DNA of 17,037 nucleotides from Gammaproteobacteria bacterium (GTDB taxonomy: Bacteria; Pseudomonadota; Gammaproteobacteria; JAJDOJ01), in the NCBI GenBank assembly GCA_027030565.1, contig JALVEU010000031.1:1-17037 (forward strand). Direction: 5' to 3'. The notes under the pieces are model-generated. The model ran no database searches. It was not told the DNA's origin and saw nothing but the letters and a program-made list of their open reading frames with translations. Both the position numbers and the translations under genes were made by a program. Shown here piece by piece: positions 1 to 7,577 of the stretch (position 1 is the first letter of the stretch; the number at the start of each line of letters is the position of its first letter).

Positions 1-1
1 A

Positions 2-745
2 CGCGGCCTGGTCGCGCCGGAAAACGTAGTCGCGGCGAGCGCCGACCCGCACGAGCGGGTGTATCTGATCGTGGACGCGCAGGGCAACGAGCGCGAGGAG
101 CGACGCCGGCCGCCCCCGGAGATGGACGCCTTGCGTGAACGCCTCTGGAGCGTGTTGGAGCGTGAAGGCAAGACGTTACTCGCCCTCAACGCCGGGCTCT
201 TCGCCGGTGCCTTGAGTGACCGCGTCACCGCACGCATCATGGCCGCGCGGCGCAGCGTCGCGCAGCGTGTCATCCATCAGTACTGCGTGGCCAAGGGCGT
301 GGCGGTGGCCTTCAATCCGGTTCCTATCACCGATCTGGCCGCGGCGGCAGGCCTCGACGTGGCGCTGACCGTCCATTTGAGCCGGGTCTACGGGCTGCCC
401 ATGACGCGGCGCGAGGCCGCGGCACTGGTGCGGACCATCGTCGTGCAAGCCTCGGCGGTGATGGGCACGGCCTGGGCCATGAACCTGGCCTCCTCCGCCC
501 TCAAGCTCGGCAGCGGCGGTCTGTCCACCGCCGTCACTGCAGGCGCTCAGGGCGCGGTGGCCTACTACGCCACGCTGGTGGTGGGGCGGGCCGCCGAGCA
601 TTATCTGAGCCAAGGCAAGGCCTGGGGGGAGAGCGGGCCCAAACGGGCCGTGCAGCGCATCGTCGAAGAGGTGGATCGGGCCTCGGTGCTCGCCGAGGCC
701 CGCGAGGCCATCGCCCGTCGGCTGGCCCGGGCCGGCGCCGAGTGA
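2..745 (+). CDS. DUF697 (YcjF-like) GTPase-associated membrane protein, 3' part
   Basis: The frame is open to the left edge, so this is the C-terminal part (about 247 codons) of a longer gene. The visible protein begins with a VVAASADP-like segment resembling the last (G5) motif of Era/YcjF-type small GTPases. A charged linker follows, then a DUF697-type region with amphipathic and hydrophobic helices (FNPVPITDLAAAAGLD, HLSRVYGLPMT, and a long Ala/Gly-rich hydrophobic stretch), ending in a charged helix. DUF697 regions follow GTPase domains in many proteobacterial membrane proteins whose cellular role is poorly known. The GTPase domain itself would lie outside the window, so calling it a GTPase is inference from the family architecture. 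Its stop (743-745) overlaps a GTG that opens a 68-codon frame leading into gshA. Confidence 0.75.
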   Translation, partial: RGLVAPENVVAASADPHERVYLIVDAQGNEREERRRPPPEMDALRERLWSVLEREGKTLLALNAGLFAGALSDRVTARIMAARRSVAQRVIHQYCVAKGVAVAFNPVPITDLAAAAGLDVALTVHLSRVYGLPMTRREAAALVRTIVVQASAVMGTAWAMNLASSALKLGSGGLSTAVTAGAQGAVAYYATLVVGRAAEHYLSQGKAWGESGPKRAVQRIVEEVDRASVLAEAREAIARRLARAGAE

Positions 746-808
746 GCCCGCGGCTGCGTCGTCCGTGGGGCAGGATTCGGATGGGCCGCCAGCCGGCGGA
801 GGGAATGC

Positions 809-891
809 ATCCGGGCGGGCTCTCCTGGAGGATCCTGGTCAGGAAGGTTTTCCACGGCTCCGCCCACCACCCGTGCAGCGCCCCCCCGGAT
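809..891 (+). promoter_or_regulatory. Candidate structured leader RNA upstream of gshA
   Basis: ATCCGGGCGGG at 809-819 pairs with CCCCCCCGGAT at 881-891: ten base pairs with one internal C-C mismatch. Inside are TCCT-GG-AGGA (823-832), TCCTG-GT-CAGGA (833-844) and CACGG/CCGTG (853-857 with 871-875), which together resemble a multi-branched RNA fold. A competing helix, GGGCGG 813-818 with CCGCCC 860-865, could form an alternative state. A separate small hairpin (CCGCC-AGCC-GGCGG) sits at 786-799. No U-run follows on either strand, so a simple intrinsic terminator is unlikely. Immediately after the fold is a purine-rich GAGGAAAG (894-901) that serves no properly spaced start codon. I do not recognise it as a known riboswitch. 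The pairing is seen; an RNA function is inference. Confidence 0.4.
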
Positions 892-944
892 ATGAGGAAA
901 GAGACGGACCCGCCGACACGTCTCGCGGCCGTGACCGCCGTGCC

Positions 945-2525
945 ATGAACCGTTACCGGTTGCTGGAGAAGCGCCTGGATGCTTTTGTCGCCGCCCGCCA
1001 GGAGGGGCTCCTGCGTGGCGGTTCGGTCGGCCTGGAGCGGGAGGCGCTGCGCGTGGCACCGGACGGGAGCCTCTCGCATCGCCCGCATCCCAGGGCCCTG
1101 GGTTCGGCGTTGACGCATCCGTGGATCACCACGGACTTCTCCGAGGCATTGATCGAGCTCATCACCCCGCCGCTGCCCGACGTGGGGGCGGCCATCGACT
1201 TCCTCTGCGACCTGGAAACCTATGTGTACGAGGTCCTCGAGGACGAATTCCTCTGGGCGACCAGCATGCCGTGCATTCTGCGCGGCGAGGCGGACATTCC
1301 CATCGCCTGGTACGGCACCTCCAATCCGGGGCTCATGAAGCACATCTACCGCGTGGGACTGGGCAACCGATACGGGCGTGCCATGCAGCTCATCGCCGGG
1401 GTGCACTTCAACTACTCCTGCAACGAGGGGCTGTGGGCGGTGTACCAGGTCCTCGAACACGACGCCCGGCCCCTGCGCGAGTTCATCGATCACGGCTATT
1501 TCGCCATGCTGCGCAATCTGCTGCGCCTGGGGTGGATGGTGCCGTACCTGTTCGGCTGCTCGCCGGCCGTCTGCAAGACCTTCGTGGGCGACCAGCCCAC
1601 GGACATGGCATGGTTCGACGAGACCACCTATTACTATCCCTACGCCACCTCGCTGCGCATGGGGGACATCGGCTACCAGAACAACAAGGCCTACGAGTCC
1701 GGGTTCAAGGCGCGCTACGACAATCTGGACCTGTACATCGCCAGTCTGCAGTGGGCCACGGAGACTCCCGATCCCCGTTACGAGCAGATCGGCGTACGAG
1801 TCGACGGACGTTATCGCCAGCTCAATCCCAACATCCTGCAGATCGAGAACGAGTACTACAGCACGGTGCGCCCGAAGCAGCCGCTGCGTGGGGACGAGAA
1901 GCCGGTGATTGCCCTGCGGGAGCGCGGTGTCCAGTATGTGGAGCTACGCTCACTGGACGTGGACGCGTTCAGTCCGGCCGGCGCCAACGGACCCGAGCTC
2001 CGCTTCCTCGAGGCCTTCATGCTGTTCTGCCTGTTGCACGAGAGCCCACGGCTGCCCATGAAAGAGGCTCGTGAGGTGGATCGCAACGAGTTTCGGGTCG
2101 CCCACCGCGGTCGCGAACCGGGCCTCAGGCTGGAACGCAACGGCCGCGAGGTACCACTCAGGGAGTGGGGGTTGGAGGTCCTGGACGCGATGACGGGGAT
2201 CTGTGAAATCCTGGACGGGGATCAGGCCCCGGGACCCTATACCCAGGCCTTGGAACGCCAGCGTGAGACCTTCCTGGAACCCGAGCGTACACCCTCGGCA
2301 CGCATGCTGCGTGAGATGCGTGCTCGGGGCGAGGGGTTCCATGCCTATGCACGGCACCGTTCCGAGATCCTGCGCCGGTTCTTCCGTCGGCGGCGACTCC
2401 ATCCGGCGCAGCGCGAGATCTTCGACGAGGTGGCCAGGGCCAGCCGGCGCCGGCAAGCGGAGCTGGAGGCCGGGGATTCGTTGCCGTTCGACGCCTATCT
2501 GGCACGTTACTTCGCCCAGACCTGA
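945..2525 (+). CDS. gshA: Glutamate-cysteine ligase (gammaproteobacterial type)
   Basis: This 526-residue cytoplasmic enzyme joins glutamate and cysteine using ATP, the first and rate-setting step of glutathione synthesis. It is collinear with E. coli GshA (about 518 residues): GLEREALRV at residues 29-37 carries metal and substrate ligands, ALGSALTHPWITTDFSEA follows at about 51-68, then SMPC, YGTSNPG and the GVHFNYS block. The ATG at 945 is chosen because homology begins there and no in-frame start lies between the fold at 809-891 and this codon. It lacks a convincing Shine-Dalgarno sequence. Its ATGA overlaps the stop of the preceding 68-codon frame, which suggests translational coupling. 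gshB is not in the window. Confidence 0.95.
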   Translation: MNRYRLLEKRLDAFVAARQEGLLRGGSVGLEREALRVAPDGSLSHRPHPRALGSALTHPWITTDFSEALIELITPPLPDVGAAIDFLCDLETYVYEVLEDEFLWATSMPCILRGEADIPIAWYGTSNPGLMKHIYRVGLGNRYGRAMQLIAGVHFNYSCNEGLWAVYQVLEHDARPLREFIDHGYFAMLRNLLRLGWMVPYLFGCSPAVCKTFVGDQPTDMAWFDETTYYYPYATSLRMGDIGYQNNKAYESGFKARYDNLDLYIASLQWATETPDPRYEQIGVRVDGRYRQLNPNILQIENEYYSTVRPKQPLRGDEKPVIALRERGVQYVELRSLDVDAFSPAGANGPELRFLEAFMLFCLLHESPRLPMKEAREVDRNEFRVAHRGREPGLRLERNGREVPLREWGLEVLDAMTGICEILDGDQAPGPYTQALERQRETFLEPERTPSARMLREMRARGEGFHAYARHRSEILRRFFRRRRLHPAQREIFDEVARASRRRQAELEAGDSLPFDAYLARYFAQT

Positions 2526-2550
2526 CGGGGCCTGGGCCGACCGCTATACT
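2522..2550 (+). promoter_or_regulatory. Candidate sigma70 promoter for the 109-residue membrane protein gene
   Basis: A CTGACG -35 box (2522-2527; 4 of 6 to TTGACA) and a TATACT -10 box (2545-2550; 5 of 6) are separated by 17 nt. The -35 box overlaps the gshA stop codon. Transcription would begin near 2557, giving a leader of about 50 nt before the ATG at 2610. The match is good for such a GC-rich region, but it is only a sequence match. Confidence 0.5.
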
Positions 2551-2609
2551 GATTCGGTCCTTCGCGATGGCGAGAGACCCCGAGAACAACAACGAATCTG
2601 GAGCAGCAC

Positions 2610-2939
2610 ATGGCTATCGACGCACTCAGCATTGCCGCCATCATCGTCAGCCTGATCGTCGTCGTTGTGGTCTATTGGGCTGCCACCAAGTTCAACCGCG
2701 AGCTGGATCGTAAGTTGCGCCTGCTGGCGCGCCACCAGGAGGCGCTGCTCAACAGCCACGAGGCACGGGAGCTGTGCAAGGCCATCCGGGCCCAGTATCC
2801 CGACGCCTGCCCCGGGCTGGATTTCACCATCGAGGCCGACCAGACGGATCTGCCGCACATCGCGGAATGGCGGCTGGACGCCCCCAAGCCCGACGAGAAG
2901 GCACTCCTCAAGGGGAAGGGCGGGACCAACGGTTCTTGA
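2610..2939 (+). CDS. Small membrane-anchored protein of unknown function
   Basis: This is a 109-residue protein. Residues about 7-26 form one very hydrophobic helix (Ile/Val-rich), followed by Lys/Arg-rich residues and a helical soluble part. The likely topology is a short N-terminal anchor with the C-terminal portion in the cytoplasm. The ATG at 2610 has GGAG at 2600-2603, spaced 6 nt. It has its own candidate promoter overlapping the end of gshA, so it can be expressed independently. Two cysteines lie in the soluble part (in ARELCKAIR and DACPGLD). I do not recognise a family, and linkage to glutathione metabolism is only by position. It ends in a gap of about 186 nt facing a convergent gene. 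Confidence 0.75.
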   Translation: MAIDALSIAAIIVSLIVVVVVYWAATKFNRELDRKLRLLARHQEALLNSHEARELCKAIRAQYPDACPGLDFTIEADQTDLPHIAEWRLDAPKPDEKALLKGKGGTNGS

Positions 2940-3068
2940 GCCTGGAGCCGGACCGCTGGGAAGCGCCGAAGATCCGGACGGGGCGGACGGGACCGCCTCT
3001 CAGGCCGGCCCGAAGAAGGAGGGCAGAGTGCCCACAGTGCATCCCGAAGTCCAGGCGCACACCCGAGC

Positions 3069-3099
3069 GCCGTGCAATGTGGCCATCGGGCCGCACGGC
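3069..3099 (-). terminator. Terminator-like hairpin after the MipA-family gene
   Basis: GCCGTGC (3069-3075) pairs perfectly with GCACGGC (3093-3099). Inside, GGCC-ATCG-GGCC (3081-3092) forms a tetraloop stem beyond a 5-nt bulge. It starts 26 nt after the stop of the minus-strand gene and lies in the convergent gap 2940-3125. Neither strand shows a T-run, so it is not a classical intrinsic terminator. It may stabilise the 3' end or pause polymerase. A weaker GGGC/GCCC hairpin occurs at 3021-3033. Confidence 0.35.
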
Positions 3100-3125
3100 A
3101 GGTCCTTCGGCGAGCGCGCTTCGCT

Positions 3126-3863
3126 TCAGTAGGGCGCGCAGGCCGCCCCGAACAAGCCGGGGGCGGTGGGGCGGGCCGCAGTATCGAGCCGATAGCTGAG
3201 CTGGATCCCGGTCACCAGGTCCCCGTGTTCCACACCCGTCCTGGGAGCGTCCATGTACCGGCGGTAGCCCACGCGCGCGCCCAACGACCAGTCCGATGCG
3301 AGCCGATAGCAGGCTCCGATCTGCAGCGAGGCGTCGCGGAACCCACTGCCTGCGGCATCGGCGCCGAATCCGGACGACGGAGCATTCCAATAGTCGGCGT
3401 CCGTCCAGGTGGTACCCAGTCCAAAGCTCAGATCCAGCCGGTCATGCACCTCGGCCACGTAGCCGGCCAGCAGATCCCCGCGCAGCCCCTCGAACATCGA
3501 GGGACGGTCGGCGGCCACACGCGTGCTCCAGCGAGCGCCCAGGCGGGCACCGCCCAGCTTGCCGAGGGTGAACAATCCCACGTCCGTATCGATGCGGCGG
3601 TGCGAGGGTGGGTCATAGAGACCGGAGCGCTGGCGGCTCAGCAGGCCCAGTTCCAGATGCTCGCCGTCGAACAGCGTTGCGTCCAACGCGTCCACCCGGG
3701 TGTCGAGACGCAAGGGTGCGTGCATGTCGAACGCGCTGCCTGCCGGCGCGGTCTGTAGCCAGCCTCCCTCCGGTTGAAAGAGTCCCCCTTCCAGGGCCTG
3801 TGCCGGCAGCACCGAGGCCAGGCCCAGTACGGCCACGGAAACGGTAATCGCACGATGAGTCAT
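3126..3863 (-). CDS. MipA/OmpV-family outer-membrane beta-barrel protein
   Basis: This 245-residue exported protein has a clear signal peptide, with predicted cleavage after Ala-Gln-Ala at residue 23. The mature part alternates hydrophobic and polar residues as in beta-strands. The C-terminal half carries the pattern typical of MipA/OmpV proteins: a DLSFGLGTTWTDADYW-like strand, then GxGFRDASLQIG, YRLASDWSLGARVGYRR and a final SYRLD strand. MipA was first described in E. coli as a scaffold linking the murein hydrolase MltA to PBP1B; many homologues have no assigned role. After the last recognisable strand there is an unusual Pro/Ala-rich tail ending in Cys-Ala-Pro-Tyr instead of a terminal aromatic residue. 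The ATG at 3863 has a GAGGTGG ribosome-binding site. The family call is from pattern recognition only. Confidence 0.72.
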   Translation of the reverse strand: MTHRAITVSVAVLGLASVLPAQALEGGLFQPEGGWLQTAPAGSAFDMHAPLRLDTRVDALDATLFDGEHLELGLLSRQRSGLYDPPSHRRIDTDVGLFTLGKLGGARLGARWSTRVAADRPSMFEGLRGDLLAGYVAEVHDRLDLSFGLGTTWTDADYWNAPSSGFGADAAGSGFRDASLQIGACYRLASDWSLGARVGYRRYMDAPRTGVEHGDLVTGIQLSYRLDTAARPTAPGLFGAACAPY

Positions 3864-3889
3864 GATGCCACCTCATTGCAGCAGCTCTG

Positions 3890-3917
3890 TTGAGACGGCG
3901 CACGGGAGTTCCGTTCC
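3890..3917 (-). promoter_or_regulatory. Possible sigmaE-like promoter of the MipA-family gene
   Basis: Reading the minus strand, GGAAC (3917-3913) is followed after 17 nt by TCTCAA (3895-3890). This resembles the envelope-stress sigmaE pattern (GGAAC, about 16-17 nt, TCTnA). The start would lie about 20 nt before the ATG at 3863. A second GGAAC (3912-3908) is badly spaced. An alternative -10 (TAGAAT on the minus strand, around 3995-4000) lacks a clear -35. Low certainty. Confidence 0.25.
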
Positions 3918-4080
3918 TGCGCGATCCGGATCCCTGGAATATCCCCCTTGTGAAAGGCTGACCCGACGATCGAGTGGCCTTTCCTAAACTTCCATTCTAG
4001 TCCACCGGTGAGGTGATGCATCCATATTCGTCATGGACGGACGCCGAGGCGCGACGAGGCGTATGGGACCGGCGCTCGGC

Positions 4081-5250
4081 TCAATCCCGGCGCAGCCGCT
4101 CGGACAGTGCGATGGGCGTGGGACAGCGCGTGACGATGAGGCTGCCCGAGACCACGAAGCTCAGCAGAGTGGCCGTCTGGATCAGGTAGGACATGCGCGT
4201 GTCGATGATTCCGGCACGCTCGGCAGCCAGGGCGATGAACAGGGAAAACTCGCTGATCTGTCCCAGGCGCAGCCCCACTTCCGTGGCCCGTCCCGAGGCC
4301 TCGCCGGACAGGCGCAGCAGCCCGCGGAAGACCGGGGGCTTGAGCACCAGCACCAGCACGGTGAGACCGATGGCCGGAAGCCACACACTGTGCAGCATAC
4401 GCAGGTCGAATCCGGCCCCCAGGGAGAAGAAGAACAGCACCAGGAAGAAATCGCGCAAGGGCCGCAGATGGTCGGCGATGAAGTCGGCGATGCGGCTGGT
4501 GGCCAGGGCCACGCCGGCGATGAAGGCCCCCACCTCGTGTGAGAGCCCGAGGAAGTGGGCGAGCTCGGCCAGGCCCAGGCACCAGCCCAGGGCCACCAGG
4601 AAGACGTATTCCTGGATGGCGTCGAAACGGGCGATGAGCGGGATCAGCGCGTAGCGGGCGAACAGGAGCGCGAAAGCGATGGCACCCGGCAGCGCCGCCA
4701 GATGCAGTACGAGCTGCACGGGGCTCAGCCCGGTGGCACTGGCCCATTCGATCCATACGAGGATGGCGATGGCCACCAGGTCCTGCAGCAGCAGGATGCT
4801 GATGATGACCTCGCCGGTGCGACGGTGATGCAGCACCGTGGTGGGCAGCAGCTTGAGGCCGAGGATGGTGCTGGAAAACGTGAGCGCCGCCCCCAGCACC
4901 AGGGACTCGGCCTGGGTGTAGCCGAGCGCCCTGCCTGCACCCCAGCCGAGCAGGGCGAAGACCAGGGAGCTCGCACCAGTGACCAGGGTGGTCTCCCGGG
5001 CGAGCTGCACCAGCTTCTGGGGATACATGTTCAGCCCCAGAAGAAACAGCAGGAACATCACCCCGAACCCGGCGATTCGGCGGATGTCCTCCGGGTCTTC
5101 CACCAGCCCCAGGCCCGAGGGACCGATCAGCAGACCCAGGGCGATATAGGCGATCAGCAGCGACTGGCGCAGGAACAGGGCCACGGTGGCCAGTACTGCG
5201 GCACCCGTGAAGATGAGAAAGATGGTCGTGGCGAGGTCGTCGCTGGGCAT
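4081..5250 (-). CDS. Kef-type cation/proton antiporter (CPA2 family), membrane domain only
   Basis: This 389-residue integral membrane protein has about 11-12 hydrophobic helices. It is collinear with the transport domain of KefB/KefC-type monovalent cation/proton antiporters: IALGLLIGPSGLGLV near residues 36-50, FLLFLLGLNMYP near 66-77, ALTFSSTILGLKLLP near 122-136, LLLQDLVAIAIL with the conserved Asp at about 157, and HEVGAFIAGVALA further on. It ends after the last helices with only a short tail, so the C-terminal nucleotide-binding RCK/KTN domain of Kef proteins is absent. The ATG at 5250 is chosen because the N-terminal helix starts just after it. The frame is open further upstream, but that part is Arg-rich and overlaps glcF. 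It lies 50 nt after glcF, probably in the same transcript. Cation specificity cannot be read from the sequence. Confidence 0.88.
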   Translation of the reverse strand: MPSDDLATTIFLIFTGAAVLATVALFLRQSLLIAYIALGLLIGPSGLGLVEDPEDIRRIAGFGVMFLLFLLGLNMYPQKLVQLARETTLVTGASSLVFALLGWGAGRALGYTQAESLVLGAALTFSSTILGLKLLPTTVLHHRRTGEVIISILLLQDLVAIAILVWIEWASATGLSPVQLVLHLAALPGAIAFALLFARYALIPLIARFDAIQEYVFLVALGWCLGLAELAHFLGLSHEVGAFIAGVALATSRIADFIADHLRPLRDFFLVLFFFSLGAGFDLRMLHSVWLPAIGLTVLVLVLKPPVFRGLLRLSGEASGRATEVGLRLGQISEFSLFIALAAERAGIIDTRMSYLIQTATLLSFVVSGSLIVTRCPTPIALSERLRRD

Positions 5251-5300
5251 CGCGAGCGCTCGGGAGACCTGGTCTGTTGAGTGTAGACGGTGTCGCCGCC

Positions 5301-6503
5301 TCACGCGTCCCGAGCCGTGGCGTGGATGACCAGCCACTCGGCCCAGTGCCACAGGGGCAGTTCCGTGCCGGCCTGCAGGTGTGCCAGACAGCCGATGTTC
5401 GCCGTGAGGATCGCCCGTGGCCCCCGCACGGTGAGGTCCTCCAGCTTGCGGTCACGCAGCCGGCGGGCGATGCGCGGCTGGAACAGACTGTAGGTGCCGG
5501 CCGAGCCGCAGCACAGGTGAGCGTTGGCCACCGGTACCAGCCGGGCGCCCGCCCGCTCCAACAGCCGGGCGACCTGCTCGGCCCGGTGCAGGTGGTGCTG
5601 GAGCGTGCAGGGGGCGTGGAAGGCCACGGGATCGCTGTACCGGATCGGCGCGGGTTCCACGAGTTCGGCCAGGTCGCGCAACCGTTGAGCGAGCAGTCGC
5701 GCTCGGGCGGCGTGGCGTGAATCGCCCCCCAGGTACTCGGGATACCGGTGCATGAAGGCTGCGCAGCCCGAGGCGGTGGCGACGAAGGCCTCGGTCTCCT
5801 CGAGCATTGGAGCCCAGCGCTCCAGGTTGGCGCGCATGCGGCGCCGGGCCGGTTCGATCTTGCCCAGATGGAATTCCAGCGCTCCGCAACAGCCGTCGGC
5901 GGTACCGACACGATGGCCGGAGCCGGTGAGCAGCACGGCCGCCGCACGATCGATGGACGGGCGCAGCGCCGGTTGCACGCATCCCCGGTGCAGGAGCACC
6001 GTGGGACGCCCAGAGGTCTGCACGGGCGCAGCCGGCAGTTCCACCTCCATCAGAGTGCGGCGCAGTCCGGCCGGCAGCAGTCCCCGCATGCGGCGCGCCA
6101 ACCCGGTGAGCGGCGACAGAAACCGACGCTCGGGCAGGAGGCGGGCTGCGAACCCGCGCAACACCTGCTCGCCCATGGGGCGTCGGGTGGTGCGCTCCAG
6201 CCATGCCCGCCCGAAATCCGCCACCGCGCCGTATCGGACGCCGGAGGGGCAGGTGGTCTCGCAGGCCAGGCAGGTGAGGCACCGGTCCAGATGGAGCCGC
6301 ATGCGCTCGCTGGGCGCGCTCCCTTCGAGCAGTTCCCGCACCAGATAGATGCGTCCCCGGGGGCCGTCCGACTCGTCGCCCAGGATCTGATAGGTGGGAC
6401 AGGTGGCGTTGCAGAACCCGCAGTGCACGCACTGGCGGATGAGTTCTGCCGCACGCCGAGCCTCCGGGTCCGGGCGAAACGATGGAGCGAGGCGTACGTC
6501 CAT
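5301..6503 (-). CDS. glcF: Glycolate oxidase iron-sulfur subunit GlcF
   Basis: This 400-residue protein is the electron-transfer subunit of the membrane-associated glycolate dehydrogenase complex. Two ferredoxin-type CxxCxxCxxxCP motifs lie at residues 25-35 (CVHCGFCNATCP) and 75-85 (CLTCLACETTCP), expected to bind two 4Fe-4S clusters. The C-terminal half has the paired CCG-type motifs of heterodisulfide-reductase-like proteins, at 205-207 (DGCCGALE) and 331-333 (HLCCGSAG), plus Cys299 in HAPCT. Length matches E. coli GlcF (about 407). The ATG at 6503 has GAAGGA about 10 nt upstream. It begins 12 nt after the glcE stop, consistent with a glcDEF operon. Confidence 0.95.
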   Translation of the reverse strand: MDVRLAPSFRPDPEARRAAELIRQCVHCGFCNATCPTYQILGDESDGPRGRIYLVRELLEGSAPSERMRLHLDRCLTCLACETTCPSGVRYGAVADFGRAWLERTTRRPMGEQVLRGFAARLLPERRFLSPLTGLARRMRGLLPAGLRRTLMEVELPAAPVQTSGRPTVLLHRGCVQPALRPSIDRAAAVLLTGSGHRVGTADGCCGALEFHLGKIEPARRRMRANLERWAPMLEETEAFVATASGCAAFMHRYPEYLGGDSRHAARARLLAQRLRDLAELVEPAPIRYSDPVAFHAPCTLQHHLHRAEQVARLLERAGARLVPVANAHLCCGSAGTYSLFQPRIARRLRDRKLEDLTVRGPRAILTANIGCLAHLQAGTELPLWHWAEWLVIHATARDA

Positions 6504-6515
6504 GGGTTTTTTCCT

Positions 6516-7577
6516 TCAGAGGCCGGCGTAAAGCCGTCCGGGGTTGAAAACCCCGTGTGGATCGAAGATGGCCTTGAGTCTGCGGTGGAGGTGCAGCACG
6601 GGTGCGGCCAGTGGCTGGAACACCTCGTCTTCGCCCGGATCGCCGCGGAACAGGGTGGCATGGCCCCCCGCACTGGCAGCGGCGCGGCGCACGGATTCTG
6701 CGTCGCTGTCGCTCAGCAGCCAGCGCTGGGCGCCGCTCCACTCCTCGGCCCAGTCGCCAGGAAGCGGGATCTGGGGTGCAGCGGGGGGTACGGAGAGTCG
6801 CCACAGTGGGCGCGGGTCGTGGAACCAGGGCAGACGCTGCTCGCGCACGTCCTGCCACAGGGCGGTGTCGTCGGGGAGCCGTTCCCCGCCCAGCCGCCGC
6901 GCGGCCGCGGCGACGTCCGGGGCCTCGCCGGCCAGGCGCACGTAGAGGATCTCGCCGTCGTACCAGGTGGCGGTCACCGGCTGGGGGCTGCGCCACAGGC
7001 GCTCCAGCGTGCTCCGCATCTGGGCCTGATCGAGCGCCAGGGCGCGCGTCTCGGTCTGTGCAGGTAGGGGCACCAGCTTGAGCGTCACCTCCACGAGCAC
7101 GCCCAGAGTCCCCAAGGCGCCGGCCATGGGTCGGAACAGGTCGTAGCCGGCCACGTTCTTCATCACCTCGCCGCCGAAGTGCAGGAGCTGACCTGTGCCG
7201 TCCAGGACGCGTACACCCAGGAGGTGGTCGCGTACCGCACCGGCCCACGGTCGCCGCGGGCCGGAGAGTCCCGCGGCGACCATACCACCCACGGTGGCCG
7301 CCGCACCGAAGTGAGGCGGTTCGAAGGCGAGCATCTGGCCGGTTTCGGCCAGCCGGGCCTCGAGTTGTGCCAGGGCGGTCCCGCCGAGCACGGTCACGAA
7401 GAGTTCGCTGGGTTCGTGGTGCACGATGCCGCTCAGCCCCGTGGTGTGCAGGGGTTCGCCATACACGGAACGGCCATAGAAGCGCTTGGTGCCACCACCG
7501 ACGATCTCCAGTGCGGTGCCCGTGGCTGCGGCTTCTCGCACGCGTTCGCGCAGCCTCGCGATCGCCGCCTCGGCCAT
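6516..7577 (-). CDS. glcE: Glycolate oxidase FAD-binding subunit GlcE
   Basis: This 353-residue subunit is close in length to E. coli GlcE (about 350). It has a PCMH-type FAD-binding fold: IVGGGTKRFYG at residues 25-35, LGGTALAQLEARL, then FGAAATVGGMVAAGLSGPRRP, followed by HFGGEVMKNVAGYDLFRPMAG. The C-terminus ends in the usual IFDPHGVFNPGRL. It acts with GlcD and GlcF to oxidise glycolate to glyoxylate. The start is the ATG at 7577, whose ATGA overlaps the glcD stop, so the two are probably translationally coupled. The frame is open further upstream, but that segment is antisense to nothing conserved and lies inside glcD. Confidence 0.95.
   Translation of the reverse strand: MAEAAIARLRERVREAAATGTALEIVGGGTKRFYGRSVYGEPLHTTGLSGIVHHEPSELFVTVLGGTALAQLEARLAETGQMLAFEPPHFGAAATVGGMVAAGLSGPRRPWAGAVRDHLLGVRVLDGTGQLLHFGGEVMKNVAGYDLFRPMAGALGTLGVLVEVTLKLVPLPAQTETRALALDQAQMRSTLERLWRSPQPVTATWYDGEILYVRLAGEAPDVAAAARRLGGERLPDDTALWQDVREQRLPWFHDPRPLWRLSVPPAAPQIPLPGDWAEEWSGAQRWLLSDSDAESVRRAAASAGGHATLFRGDPGEDEVFQPLAAPVLHLHRRLKAIFDPHGVFNPGRLYAGL

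Noticed and set aside
4043..4080. GCCGAG/CTCGGC inverted repeat directly after the antiporter stop
   Set aside because: Only a 6-bp stem plus a bulged 3-bp extension, touching the stop codon and without a T-run; too weak to list as a terminator.
4031..5947. A 638-codon open frame overlapping the antiporter and glcF genes on the same strand
   Set aside because: The translation is Arg/Pro/Gly/His-rich with no domain, as expected of the out-of-phase frame of GC-rich genes; the overlapping frames encode clearly recognisable proteins.
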